From contig DASZBS010000057.1 in the NCBI GenBank assembly GCA_035943995.1, positions 5,945 through 69,944 of the forward strand: DNA of 64,000 nt, read 5' to 3'. This document shows, piece by piece, positions 7,371 to 15,692 of this stretch (positions within the stretch are counted from its first letter, which is position 1; each line of letters opens with the position of its first letter). This stretch comes from Vulcanimicrobium sp035943995 (GTDB lineage: Bacteria > Vulcanimicrobiota > Vulcanimicrobiia > Vulcanimicrobiales > Vulcanimicrobiaceae). The notes under the pieces were generated by a model. It worked only from the letters and a program-made list of their open reading frames with translations. It searched no databases and was not told where the DNA came from. The translations under genes were made by a program, and so were the position numbers.

Positions 7371-8671
7371 GCGCGCACCGCGGTGAGCGCGCGCGCTGCC
7401 GCCAGACCGTGTTCCAGATCCCAGATCAAGTCGTCGACGTCCTCGAGGCCGACCGACAGGCGCACCATCTCGGGTCCGACGCCGGCCGCGCGCATCTCGT
7501 CGTCGGAGAGCTGCTGGTGCGTGGTGGACGCGGGGTGGATCACCAAGCTCTTCGCGTCGCCGAGGTTCGCCAGATGGCTCCACAGCTCGAGCCCTTCGAT
7601 GAACGCGCGACCCGCTTCGCGGCCGCCGCGCAAGCCGAACGTGAACACCGAGCCCGCGCCCAGCGGCAGGTAGCGCGCGGCGAGCGCGCGTTCCGGGCTG
7701 TCGGGCAGGTCGGCGTACGATACCCACGCGACTTCCTCGCGGTCGCGCAGAAACGCCGCGACGGCGCGCGCATTGGCGACGTGCTGCGGCATGCGCAGCG
7801 CCAGCGTCTCGAGCCCTTGCACGAGCAGCCACGCGTTCATCGGCGAGAGCGACGCGCCGACGTCGCGCAGTACCTCGACGCGCGCGCGCTGCAGGAACGC
7901 GTACTCGCCGAACGTCTCCGCGAAATTCAGGCCGTGATAGCCGGGGCTGGGCATGTTCAGCAGCGGGTGCTTGCCCGCACTCCACGGGAACGTGCCGGAT
8001 TCGACGATCGCGCCGGCGATCAGCGTGCCGTGTCCGCACAAGAACTTCGTCGCCGAGTGCACGACGATGTCCGCACCGTGCTCGATCGGGCGGCACAGGT
8101 ACGGCGTCGCGAACGTGTTGTCGACGATCAGCGGGACGCCGCCGGCGTGTGCGATCTCGGCGAGCGCGGCGAGGTCGGCGACGTTGCCGTTGGGGTTGCC
8201 GATCGTCTCGACGAACACCGCGCGCGTGTTCTCGCGCAGCGCGGCGCGCACGCCGTCGAGATCGCCGCCCGGGACGAACGTCGTCTCGATGCCCATGCGC
8301 TTGAGCGTGACGGAGAACTGCGTGACGGTGCCGCCGTACAAGCTGGAGGACGCGACGAGGTGATCGCCTTGCTGCGCGAGGCTCAGGATGACGACGAGCT
8401 GCGCGGCCAAGCCGCTGGCCGTCGCGACCGCGCCGAGCCCGCCTTCGAGGCTGGCGAGCTTCTCCTCGAACGCGGAGACGGTCGGGTTGCTGATGCGCGT
8501 GTAGATGTTGCCGTACGTGCGCAGCGAGAACAGCTCGACGGCGTGCTCGGTGGAGTCGAAGACGAAGGCCGACGACATGTGCAGCGGCAGCGCGCGCGCG
8601 CCGGTCTCGCCGTCGGGCGGCGTCCCCGCGTGCAGCGCGCGCGTGCGAAAGCCGAACGTCCGTTCTTCCAT
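7367..8671 (-). CDS. metY: O-acetylhomoserine sulfhydrylase-type PLP enzyme
   Basis: 434 residues, Cys/Met metabolism PLP-enzyme family. Hallmarks: YTRISNPTVSAFEEKLASLEGG, the PLP lysine in VVHSATKFLCGHGT, and SLVIHPASTTHQQLSDDE near the C-terminus. The long 420-435 residue form is typical of O-acetylhomoserine sulfhydrylases (sulfide plus O-acetylhomoserine to homocysteine), rather than shorter cystathionine synthases. The ATG at 8671 abuts the ssuB stop. Located in the sulfonate-transport operon, behind a Cys leader peptide. This is one of two paralogs in the window; the other (19770) pairs with metX. Cysteine or other thiol synthesis from an O-acyl-serine remains possible. Confidence 0.85.
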   Translation of the reverse strand: MEERTFGFRTRALHAGTPPDGETGARALPLHMSSAFVFDSTEHAVELFSLRTYGNIYTRISNPTVSAFEEKLASLEGGLGAVATASGLAAQLVVILSLAQQGDHLVASSSLYGGTVTQFSVTLKRMGIETTFVPGGDLDGVRAALRENTRAVFVETIGNPNGNVADLAALAEIAHAGGVPLIVDNTFATPYLCRPIEHGADIVVHSATKFLCGHGTLIAGAIVESGTFPWSAGKHPLLNMPSPGYHGLNFAETFGEYAFLQRARVEVLRDVGASLSPMNAWLLVQGLETLALRMPQHVANARAVAAFLRDREEVAWVSYADLPDSPERALAARYLPLGAGSVFTFGLRGGREAGRAFIEGLELWSHLANLGDAKSLVIHPASTTHQQLSDDEMRAAGVGPEMVRLSVGLEDVDDLIWDLEHGLAAARALTAVRA

Positions 8672-9369
8672 CAGGTTTGCTTGGACGCGCGGAGGTGGCC
8701 GCCCCCTTCGAGCACGCCGAGCGCGTCGAGGATCGCCGCTCGCGTTGCCGTCTTGCCGACCGTTCCGGTGAAGGCGATCTCGGCCGGCGAGCCGGCCAGC
8801 ACGATCACCCGGTCGGCCAGCGTCAACGCGTCGTCGACGTCGTGCGTGACCAGGATCGCCGACGCGCGCGTGAACTCGAGGATCTCGCGCACCGCGGCGC
8901 GCAGCTCGATCCGCCGCAGCGCGTCGAGCGCCGCGAACGGCTCGTCGAGCAGCAGCAGGTGCGGGTCGCGCACCAGCGCGCGCGCCAGCGCCGCGCGCTG
9001 CGCCATGCCGCCCGACAACTGCTTCGGCAGCCGCTTCGCGGCGTGGGCGAGCCCGACGAGCGCGAGCACGTTGGGCACGCGCGCGCGCTCGTCGTCGGTG
9101 CGCGCCGGGAACGCGACGTTGCGCGCGACGTCCAGCCACGGAAATAGCCGCGGCTCTTGGAACACGACGCCGATCTCGCCGGCGGTCGCGATGGTGCCTG
9201 CGTCGCTGCGTTCCAACCCGGCGATGCATCGCAGCAGCGTCGACTTGCCGCAGCCGCTGGCGCCGAGGATCGCGACGCGCTCGCCGCGCGCGACGTCCAA
9301 GTCGAGCCCGTCGAAGACGAGGTGCGTGCCGTACGCTTTGCGCAGCCCGCGGATGCGTGCGGCCGTCAC
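8671..9369 (-). CDS. ssuB: Sulfonate-type ABC transporter ATP-binding protein
   Basis: 232 residues, a complete nucleotide-binding domain. Walker A is GASGCGKST, the Q-loop is GVVFQEPRLFPW, the signature LSGGMAQR, Walker B LLLLDEPFAALD, and the switch histidine is in ILVTHDVDDAL. The EPRLFPW loop and size match the nitrate/sulfonate/taurine (Ssu/Tau) class. The start is GTG at 9369, overlapping the permease stop by four bases. It would energise import of alkanesulfonates together with the adjacent permease and binding protein. Substrate is inferred from family and from the Met/Cys context. Confidence 0.85.
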   Translation of the reverse strand: MTAARIRGLRKAYGTHLVFDGLDLDVARGERVAILGASGCGKSTLLRCIAGLERSDAGTIATAGEIGVVFQEPRLFPWLDVARNVAFPARTDDERARVPNVLALVGLAHAAKRLPKQLSGGMAQRAALARALVRDPHLLLLDEPFAALDALRRIELRAAVREILEFTRASAILVTHDVDDALTLADRVIVLAGSPAEIAFTGTVGKTATRAAILDALGVLEGGGHLRASKQT

Positions 9370-10109
9370 GCGGGCACGGTGTCCGTCCAGCCGACGAGCC
9401 GTTTCTCCAGCGCGCGCATCGCGCTCTCCGACAGCTTGCCGCACGCCGCGAACAGCAAGATCGCGACGAGGATCTCGTCGGTGCGCGAGGTTTGCTGGCC
9501 GTCGGTGAGCAGGAAACCGAGCCCGTTCGTCGCCGCCAGCAGTTCCGCGGCGACCAGGAACAGCCACGCTTGCGTGAGGCCGATGCGCGCGCCGACGAGC
9601 AGCTGCGGCAGCGTCGCCGGCACGAGCACGCGCGCGATCAGCGCGAAGCGCGACAGCCCGAACATCGCGCCGACCTCGACCAGCTTGCGGTCGACGCCGT
9701 GGATCCCGCTGACCAGCGCGACGTAGATCGGGAAGAACGCGCCGATCGCGACGAGCGTGATCTTCGCGGTCTCGCCGATCCCCAGCCACAGCAGGATGAG
9801 CGGCACCCACGCGAGCGAGGGCACCGCGCGGATCGCCTGCAGCGTCGGGTCGAGCGCGCGCTCCGCGGCGCGCGAGCCCCCGACGAGCGAGCCCAGCACG
9901 ACCGCGAGCAGCAGCGCGATCGCGAACCCCAGCGCGACGCGTTCGATGCTGGCGCCGAGGTCGCGCCACAGCAGACCGGTCTGCGCGAGGTCGGCGAGCT
10001 CGCGCACGACGTCGCGCGGCGACGCGAGCTGGTACGACTTGATCCACCCGCTCGCGGTCGCCGCCCACCATGCGACGAACAGCGCGAGCGGAACGGCGAA
10101 CCTAGCCAC
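9366..10109 (-). CDS. ssuC: Sulfonate-type ABC transporter permease
   Basis: 247 residues with about six membrane helices (FAVPLALFVAWWAATASGW, VALGFAIALLLAVVLGSLVGG, AWVPLILLWLGIGETAKITL and others). The EAA-loop region reads EVGAMFGLSRFALIARVLVPATLPQLLVGARIGL, typical of the SsuC/TauC/NrtB group. Starts at ATG 10109 with eight bases of overlap with the binding-protein gene, so ssuA-ssuC-ssuB are tightly coupled. Confidence 0.85.
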   Translation of the reverse strand: MARFAVPLALFVAWWAATASGWIKSYQLASPRDVVRELADLAQTGLLWRDLGASIERVALGFAIALLLAVVLGSLVGGSRAAERALDPTLQAIRAVPSLAWVPLILLWLGIGETAKITLVAIGAFFPIYVALVSGIHGVDRKLVEVGAMFGLSRFALIARVLVPATLPQLLVGARIGLTQAWLFLVAAELLAATNGLGFLLTDGQQTSRTDEILVAILLFAACGKLSESAMRALEKRLVGWTDTVPA

Positions 10110-11091
10110 GCAGCGCGAGCGCCGTCGTCACCGGCTTCGTGTCGATCAGCGACGCGAGCGCGCCGTCGAGGTCGGCGTCCGGCTTCGCCAGCTTGTCGCT
10201 GCGAATCAGCGGCACGACCGCGGAGATCGCGTCGTGGTAGTCGGTGCCGGGCGTGCCGTTGCCGGGGTACGTCGTGCGCTCGTGCAGTTGCAGGTCGGCG
10301 ACGCGGCGTTCGGTATGTGACGCGTCCGAGAGCAGCGCGGCGGTCTCTTCGACGTGCGCGGTCGCGTACTGGCGCGCGCGCTCGTACTGGTGCAGCACGA
10401 TCGCCGCGACGTCGGGATGCTGCGCGAGAAAGTCCTCGCGCGCGTTGAGCGCACCCCACGTGTTGAACGCGACGTTGCGGTAGAGCAGGCGCGTGCCGGC
10501 GTCCAGCTGCGATGCGGCCATGTGCGGATCGAGCCCGGCCCACGCGTCGACCTGTCCGCGCTCGAGCGCGGTGCGGCCGTCGGGATGCTGCAAGTCGACG
10601 AGCTGCACGTCGGCCGGCGTCAGCCCCGCGCTTTGCAGCGAGCGCAGCAGGAAGAACCACGGATCGGTGCCGCGCGTCGCGGCGACTTTCTTGCCCTTCA
10701 AATCGCGCACGCTCTTGAGCGGCGACTCCTTGGGGACGACGATCGCCGTCCACTCGGGGCGCGAGTAGAGGAACACCGTCTTGATCGGCGAGCCGTTGGC
10801 GCGCGCGAGCAGCGCGGCGCTGCCGGCGGTCGAGCCGAATTGAACCGCGCCGGCGGCGAGAAAACCGTTCGCTTTGTTCGAGCCGAGCGAGAGCACCCAG
10901 TCGACGCCGGTGCCGCGCTTTGCGAGCGCCTCGTCGAGCCAGCCTTTCGCCTTGAGCACGAGGCTGGGCGGGTTGTAGTACGCGTAGTCGACGCCGATGC
11001 GGTCGGCGCCGCGCGCGCGGAGCGGAACGGCGGCTGCGAGACCGGCGGCGCCGGCGGCGGCGAGGAATCGGGAGCGCGAGAGCGATGTCAT
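10102..11091 (-). CDS. ssuA: Sulfonate-type ABC transporter substrate-binding protein
   Basis: 329 residues from the ATG at 11091, which has AGGAGG upstream. The N-terminus is an export signal (SRSRFLAAAGAAGLAAAVPLRARG) resembling a weak Tat motif. The mature part matches SsuA/NMT1-like proteins: LGSNKANGFLAAGAVQFGSTAGSAALLARANG, VVPKESPLKSVRDLKGKKVAATRG, WAGLDPHMA. It captures sulfonates in the periplasm and passes them to SsuC. No flavin monooxygenase (ssuD/ssuE) is encoded nearby, so sulfur release must be done elsewhere. First structural gene behind the Cys-rich leader and terminator. Confidence 0.85.
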   Translation of the reverse strand: MTSLSRSRFLAAAGAAGLAAAVPLRARGADRIGVDYAYYNPPSLVLKAKGWLDEALAKRGTGVDWVLSLGSNKANGFLAAGAVQFGSTAGSAALLARANGSPIKTVFLYSRPEWTAIVVPKESPLKSVRDLKGKKVAATRGTDPWFFLLRSLQSAGLTPADVQLVDLQHPDGRTALERGQVDAWAGLDPHMAASQLDAGTRLLYRNVAFNTWGALNAREDFLAQHPDVAAIVLHQYERARQYATAHVEETAALLSDASHTERRVADLQLHERTTYPGNGTPGTDYHDAISAVVPLIRSDKLAKPDADLDGALASLIDTKPVTTALALRG

Positions 11092-11123
11092 GGAACGCCT
11101 CCTGGTGCGAGGGGAAAGCGCGA

Positions 11124-11161
11124 GAAACAAAGAGCCCCCGCCGGTGATCGGCGGGGGCTCT
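11124..11161 (-). terminator. Attenuator terminator before ssuA
   Basis: Minus strand: AGAGCCCCCGCC (11142-11131 paired arm in plus coordinates) and GGCGGGGGCTCT form a 12-bp GC-rich stem with a 7-base loop, followed by TTTGTTTC. It lies between the leader peptide stop and the ssuA Shine-Dalgarno, so it should stop transcription before the operon unless the leader is read differently. Confidence 0.85.
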
Positions 11162-11191
11162 GCACGATGGCTGTGCGCGGTGCGCGCTAGC

Positions 11192-11269
11192 TCATGCCGA
11201 GGCTCGCCGATCCCCACACGGGAGACAGCAAATGCACATCGACATGAGACAGGACACGGCCTTGGTCAC
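11192..11269 (-). CDS. Cys-rich leader peptide of the ssu-metY operon
   Basis: Reading from GTG at 11269 gives 25 residues; an internal ATG at 11245 gives 17. The core is MSMCICCLPCGDRRASA with four Cys in seven residues, plus one more Cys (VSCLMS) if the upstream GTG is used. Such a run of one rare amino acid, directly before a GC-rich terminator and a sulfur-assimilation operon, is the hallmark of a leader peptide that senses charged tRNA-Cys. The promoter places the RNA start within about two bases of the GTG, so it may be translated leaderless. A long competing antiterminator stem is not obvious to me here, unlike the other two leaders. Too short for normal gene calling. Confidence 0.75.
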   Translation of the reverse strand: MTKAVSCLMSMCICCLPCGDRRASA

Positions 11270-11278
11270 GGTTCGGGC

Positions 11279-11307
11279 ACTTTAGCACGGACGCGCAGGG
11301 CCGTCAA
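11279..11307 (-). promoter_or_regulatory. Promoter of the ssu-metY operon
   Basis: Minus strand: -35 TTGACG (11307-11302), 17-base spacer, -10 TAAAGT (11284-11279). The leader GTG begins nine bases after the -10, so the 5' leader would be about two bases or absent. Confidence 0.7.
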
Positions 11308-11310
11308 GTT

Positions 11311-11991
11311 TCATCTCTGAACGTGGACGATCTGGAGCGATGTAATGATCCCCATCGTCAGCGCGTTGGCGCCTGGGATCGGTGCGCAGGCGGCGTAGTC
11401 GCCTCGGTTCGGCCCTGCGCCCGAGCACTGAAACACCGTCGTCTTGGTGCCGTCACCGGTACCTGGGAAGCGGAAGCGCACGGTGTTGCGCTGATCGGCA
11501 AGGTGCAGCCAGCGGTCGACCAATGCCGGATCGGCTTTGCCGCCCGTTTCTTCGAGGACGGTTCGCTTGAGCTGCTGTAGCCGCGGCTCTTCGTTGAGCA
11601 CGCCACCGGCGAGATAGTTGCCGTGATAACCCAACGACGTGGCGTCGAGTGCCTCGCCGTCCGAGAAATTGCGCGTGACACCGCTGAGGAACATCATCGC
11701 GCACGCCGACACGCAATATCCGGCGACCGCGGTCGCCAGCTTCCGATCGGCGATCATGCGCGAGATGGCTCGGTTCGCGATCGCGGCGCCGCCCGGCGAG
11801 TTCCAGAACACGACCGTCTTCACGCCGGGATTGGCATCGAGCAGCGACTGAAAATCCGCGGCGTCGCCAGGGACCAGGCGCCCGCTCAGAATCACCTGGT
11901 CGTTCGCGACGCGCATCGTCATCGCGGATACCGGCGCCGGCGTGAGGCCGAAACCGAGCAGAGCGGTAATCGTGTAGGCGAGCATGCGCAC
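11311..11991 (-). CDS. Periplasmic ClpP/SppA-like protein (COG3904-like)
   Basis: 226 residues with a signal peptide (YTITALLGFGLTPAPVSA). The core VVFWNSPGGAAIANRAISRMIADRKLATAVAGYCVSACAMMFLSG is the crotonase/ClpP-type fold: the N-S-P-G-G oxyanion-like turn and the S-A-C-A nucleophile position. This pattern is typical of predicted periplasmic serine-protease-like proteins (COG3904). The Ser in SACAMM is the candidate nucleophile; a catalytic His/Asp cannot be assigned by eye. C-terminal third is specific to this protein. Downstream stop is close to the ssu promoter but the genes are separate. Confidence 0.65.
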   Translation of the reverse strand: MRMLAYTITALLGFGLTPAPVSAMTMRVANDQVILSGRLVPGDAADFQSLLDANPGVKTVVFWNSPGGAAIANRAISRMIADRKLATAVAGYCVSACAMMFLSGVTRNFSDGEALDATSLGYHGNYLAGGVLNEEPRLQQLKRTVLEETGGKADPALVDRWLHLADQRNTVRFRFPGTGDGTKTTVFQCSGAGPNRGDYAACAPIPGANALTMGIITSLQIVHVQR

Positions 11992-12051
11992 GCGGCGTGT
12001 CTAAGGCAAGCTGGAAGCGACATCCTTGCGAGATGGGCGTATCATGGAGGT

Positions 12052-12702
12052 ATGCACTTGCTTGCCTTCGGCGCACTGGTCGCGCTGGTGAACGCCGGTA
12101 CGCCGCCGTCGATGCCGGCCTTTGCCGGCGCCGCCGAGCAGCAGTTCGTCGCGGCACGCGCGCATGAGTTGCACGCGAGATATCCGACGGTCGCTGCCGC
12201 GCGGCGCGGCGGTTACTTTCGATATACCGATGAAGATCGGGCAGGCATCATCGCCTACGCGAACCTTCAGTGGCAGTCGGACGAGCATCATCCCAGCCAG
12301 CTTTGGTATGACGAGCGGGGGCGTCTGATCGGCGCGGACTTTTCGCGCTATGTCGCCGATCGCACGAAGCGTCCGTCGCTTTGGCAGCTTTCTCCGGGCC
12401 GTTGGACGCATTTTATCGCGCACGTGCACTTCGCCGTGCGAAGCGGGCCGGTTCACTATGGTGCGGTTTACGTCGACCGCTATCGTGAAGCCGGTGGTGA
12501 TCCTCGCCGCCCGACGGCTCACCCGATCGTGCGGCTCGGGTTTGCGAAGGACGATCGCGATGTGAGATTCGTGTTCTATTTTCCGGAAGTGTGGGTGGCG
12601 AGCGTGTGGCTCGTGCCCAATCCGCTCGGCGCGTTTGCCGATACGAATCCGAACGTTCCGGTGCACCGCCGGAACGCTCGTGATCCGCATGTTGCTCTGT
12701 GA
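12052..12702 (+). CDS. Secreted hypothetical protein
   Basis: 216 residues with a short signal peptide (MHLLAFGALVALVNAGT). The mature part is rich in Trp, Tyr and His (WQSDEHHPSQLWYDERG, RWTHFIAHVHFAVRSGPVHYGAVYVDRY, FVFYFPEVWVASVWLVPNPLG) and looks like a beta-rich domain. I do not recognise the family. It is divergent from the COG3904-like gene with about 60 bases between starts; GGAGG lies directly before the ATG, closer than ideal. Confidence 0.6.
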   Translation: MHLLAFGALVALVNAGTPPSMPAFAGAAEQQFVAARAHELHARYPTVAAARRGGYFRYTDEDRAGIIAYANLQWQSDEHHPSQLWYDERGRLIGADFSRYVADRTKRPSLWQLSPGRWTHFIAHVHFAVRSGPVHYGAVYVDRYREAGGDPRRPTAHPIVRLGFAKDDRDVRFVFYFPEVWVASVWLVPNPLGAFADTNPNVPVHRRNARDPHVAL

Positions 12703-12705
12703 GCG

Positions 12706-13113
12706 TCAGCGACGCTTGGACGGATGCATCGGGTGCAGATGCGCGTTCCACATGTCGTGGTGGCGCATGCAGATGCAGCCGACGTTGTTCGCGGTGAAGA
12801 CCGCGCTTTGATTGCCGCCTCCGGTCACCGTGATGTTGACCGGGGTCGAGGTGGTAGCGGCGATTCTGGTCACCGTGAATTGGTTCGCCCCGGGTCCGGC
12901 GGCAACGGTTTCGTTGGTCGTGTCGGCGGACGCTGCGCTGAACGAGCCCGAATATCCCGACTGCGATACGGTGAAGGTCGCGCTCGTGGGCGGACAGCCC
13001 AGGGTCGCGCTCGCGGGGGAAAGCACGACCGGGCCCAACGGTGGAGAGTAATTGCTGCCCCCGCATGCCGCCAGCATCCAGAAAACGGCCGTCGCCAATA
13101 AGGTCTTGCGCAT
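12706..13113 (-). CDS. Small lipoprotein with an Ig-like domain
   Basis: 135 residues from the ATG at 13113, which has GGAGG upstream. The N-terminus is a lipoprotein signal (ATAVFWMLAAC) followed by GGSNYSPPLGP. The body, with LSPASATLGCPPTSATFTVSQSGYSG and NITVTGGGNQSAVFTANNVGC, looks like a small bacterial Ig/BACON-type beta domain. The last 25 residues are unusual: CICMRHHDMWNAHLHPMHPSK packs Cys, His and Met, a potential metal-binding tail. Function unknown; probably anchored on the periplasmic or outer face of a membrane. Confidence 0.7.
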   Translation of the reverse strand: MRKTLLATAVFWMLAACGGSNYSPPLGPVVLSPASATLGCPPTSATFTVSQSGYSGSFSAASADTTNETVAAGPGANQFTVTRIAATTSTPVNITVTGGGNQSAVFTANNVGCICMRHHDMWNAHLHPMHPSKRR

Positions 13114-13223
13114 GTGACCTCCTCCGAGAAAGTCCGGATTTCGTTGGTGAGCGCCGCGTGCTTTCCTTCGGTTCGGGGCCGGCGGGGGCGGGACGCGCCC
13201 GTGCGAACCGGAGTTAGCGCCCC

Positions 13224-13673
13224 GTGAACGAAGCACGGAGCATGGCCTCTTCCACGGTTCCCCGGCGCTGGAATACCGAGATCGACGGCATCCGCTGGCT
13301 GCCGCGGTTGATCGACAAAGCGCGCATGCAGCAGCGCGGCGACCTCGGGAACTATCTGCTCGGGCACTCGCCCGTCGATCATGCGCTGCTGACGCGCATG
13401 AACCTGACGACCGAGCAGTTTTCGGAGATCGTGCGGCAAGCGCCGGACGATGCCGCCGTGCTCGACGCGATTCGGGCGCGCGGCTGGGACGAACCGCGCG
13501 TGCGCCGGTGGTCCGAGCGGTTCACGTCCACGTACCGCACCTACATTCGGCTGTGGGATATCGACGAAGGGTACATCCGTCCGACCGGCCTGCAAGCGCT
13601 GGGGCTCGCGCTGTTTCGCCCGCTGGAGGGCGGCGCGATGTCGCTGTTGCGCCGGGTGCGCAAGGCGCCGTAA
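13224..13673 (+). CDS. DUF5069 family protein
   Basis: 149 residues, cytoplasmic. The DUF5069 pattern is visible: GIRWLPRLIDKARMQQRGDLGNYLLG, VDHALLTRMNLTTEQFSEIVRQAPDDAAVLDAIRARG. The role of this family is unknown. A later ATG (13242, MASSTV) is an equally plausible start. A second, shorter DUF5069 protein lies at 44400. It precedes the ABC transporter genes by 15 bases and may be co-transcribed. Confidence 0.7.
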   Translation: MNEARSMASSTVPRRWNTEIDGIRWLPRLIDKARMQQRGDLGNYLLGHSPVDHALLTRMNLTTEQFSEIVRQAPDDAAVLDAIRARGWDEPRVRRWSERFTSTYRTYIRLWDIDEGYIRPTGLQALGLALFRPLEGGAMSLLRRVRKAP

Positions 13674-13688
13674 CGCTTGCGGGGCTAG

Positions 13689-14591
13689 ATGAGCATCTCC
13701 GTCGAGCATCTGACGAAGAGATTCGGCGCCGTCACCGCGCTGGACGATGTCAGCTTCGACGTGCCGTCCGGCTCGGTGTTCGGTTTGCTCGGACCCAACG
13801 GCGCCGGCAAGACGACGACGTTCAAGTGCATGCTGGGGCTTGCGGCGCCGTCTTCGGGTGCCGTACGCTTCGACGGGGAGCCGCTCGCGCCGCGCACGTT
13901 TGAGCAACTGGCCTACGTGGCGGAGCGCAGCGCTCTGTACGAGTGGATGCGCGTGCGCGAGCACCTCGAGATGCAGCGGCGCGCGTTCGTCCGCTTCGAT
14001 CGCAAGCGCGCCGATGAGCTGCTGGAACTCTTCGGGCTGGACGTGCGCGGCCGCGTGCGCAACCTGTCGAAGGGGATGCGCACCGCGTTGTCCGTCGTGC
14101 TGGCGTTCGCGATCGATCCGGAGCTCATGGTGCTCGACGAGCCGACGAGCGGGCTCGATCCGCTGCATCAGCGGCAGGTGCTCAAGCTCATCATCGACGC
14201 CGCCGCTCGCGGGCGCACGATCGTGTTTTCGTCACATCAGATCGGCCAGGTCGAGCACGCCGCCGATCACGTCGCGATCCTGCAGCGCGGCAAGGTGATT
14301 TTGGCGGGTCCGGTCGACGGCATGAAAGCGGGGCTGAAGATCGTCGAAGCCGTCGTTGCGCCGGACGCGGTCCTGCCCTCCGGTTTGCACGATGACGCGC
14401 GCATCTCGCGCGTCGAGCAAACCGGGCACGTGTTGCGGGTGACCGTGCGCGGCGATAGCGAGGCGGTCGCGGCGCAGCTTTCCGCGACGGGCGCGCAAAA
14501 CGTCCGCGTCGTCGACCTCAATTTGGAAGACATCTTTTTGAACGCCGTCGATCCGGCGCCGCGAGCGGCCGGCGCCGCGGGCCGCGTGTGA
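13689..14591 (+). CDS. ABC-2-type transporter ATP-binding protein
   Basis: 300 residues: nucleotide-binding domain (1-215) plus a C-terminal regulatory extension typical of ABC-2 exporters. Walker A LLGPNGAGKTTT, the signature is NLSKGMRTALS (S-K-G-M in place of S-G-G-Q, common in this group), Walker B LMVLDEPTSGLD, switch His in VFSSHQIGQVEH. The overlap ATGA with the following permease shows an exporter pair. Substrate unknown. Confidence 0.85.
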   Translation: MSISVEHLTKRFGAVTALDDVSFDVPSGSVFGLLGPNGAGKTTTFKCMLGLAAPSSGAVRFDGEPLAPRTFEQLAYVAERSALYEWMRVREHLEMQRRAFVRFDRKRADELLELFGLDVRGRVRNLSKGMRTALSVVLAFAIDPELMVLDEPTSGLDPLHQRQVLKLIIDAAARGRTIVFSSHQIGQVEHAADHVAILQRGKVILAGPVDGMKAGLKIVEAVVAPDAVLPSGLHDDARISRVEQTGHVLRVTVRGDSEAVAAQLSATGAQNVRVVDLNLEDIFLNAVDPAPRAAGAAGRV

Positions 14592-15604
14592 TGAGCTACT
14601 ACGTCGAATACCGGCGCGCTCTTCGCGCGCTCCGCGTCGTCGCGATCGTGCTGGGGCTGCTGCTCGTGGCGGCGCTGCTGGCGCGGCTGTCGTGGGGCAA
14701 GATCCGGACCCAGGACGACTTCGTCGCCTCGATGGAGCGCTCGCGGACCGCGCACGTCACGCGTACCGCGCTGCCGGACGGGCGCACGCGCACGGTCATC
14801 GACGACCGGAAGCGCGGTATCCATGCCGTCGTCGAGCGGCGCGGCGGATCGATCACGAGCTTGGTGATGGACGAGGTTCCATCGGCGCGCGGCGGCGCGC
14901 ACAACCGCGAACGTACGCGCGGCGTGCGCGCCAGCCCGCAGCCGCTCACCGAGACGACGGTAGGAACGTCGGTGACCTATGCGTTTTTCGGCATAGGGTC
15001 GCTGTTCTCGATGACGATCCCGATGGGCTTCTTCGTCGCAACGCTGCTCGCAGGGCCGCTCGCGAAGGAGAACAACGGCCATTTGGAGCTGGCGTGGACC
15101 AAGCCGGTCTCGCGCGAGCGCTATGCGCTCTCAGCGGTGCTGGTCGACGTCACGGCGTTGGCGGTCGCGCAGGTCGCAACGGCGGCGGCGTTGCTGCTCG
15201 CGACGTTGTTCTGGGAGGTTCCGAAGCTTTCGTTCGAATCGCTTGCGCCCGGGCACATCGCGTTCGCGCTGGCCGCGCCGATCGCGTGGTTCGCCTGTCT
15301 CACGGCGTTCAGCGCTTCGTTGAAGCGGGGGCCGGGCGCGGTGCTCGGCATCGGATGGGTCGTGGCCGTCGCCTGCCCGCTCATCGCGACCGCCGCGCAG
15401 AACGCGTCCACGCCGGTCGGGCGTTCCGTGTACGCGATCTTCAACGCGGTCAGCTATCTCGACCCGATCGCGTATACCTGGTTCCGGATGGACTACCCCG
15501 CGGACCCGGCGCGTGCGACGGTGATCGGGCTGCTCGCGCTCGCGGCGCTCGCGATCGCGTACCTCGGCGCGGCGGTGCTTCAGTGGCGGCGTGTGGAGGC
15601 CTAG
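14588..15604 (+). CDS. ABC-2-type transporter permease
   Basis: 338 residues. One N-terminal helix (VVAIVLGLLLVAALLARL), then an extracytoplasmic polar region of about 100 residues, then five further helices (FFGIGSLFSMTIPMGFFVATLLAG, LALAQVATAAALLLATLFW and others). The LAKENNGHLELAWTKPVSRERYALS loop is typical of ABC-2 permeases that work with the preceding ATPase. Starts four bases before the ATPase stop. Such pairs export lipids, peptides or drugs; nothing here decides which. Confidence 0.8.
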   Translation: MMSYYVEYRRALRALRVVAIVLGLLLVAALLARLSWGKIRTQDDFVASMERSRTAHVTRTALPDGRTRTVIDDRKRGIHAVVERRGGSITSLVMDEVPSARGGAHNRERTRGVRASPQPLTETTVGTSVTYAFFGIGSLFSMTIPMGFFVATLLAGPLAKENNGHLELAWTKPVSRERYALSAVLVDVTALAVAQVATAAALLLATLFWEVPKLSFESLAPGHIAFALAAPIAWFACLTAFSASLKRGPGAVLGIGWVVAVACPLIATAAQNASTPVGRSVYAIFNAVSYLDPIAYTWFRMDYPADPARATVIGLLALAALAIAYLGAAVLQWRRVEA

Positions 15605-15692
15605 GGGCGTACCGGCGGGCAGGAACCGGCCGCTCTCACGGCGTTCTGTTGCGTTGCGGGACTCGCTTCGCGTCGTCGAGTGGGAGATGAGT

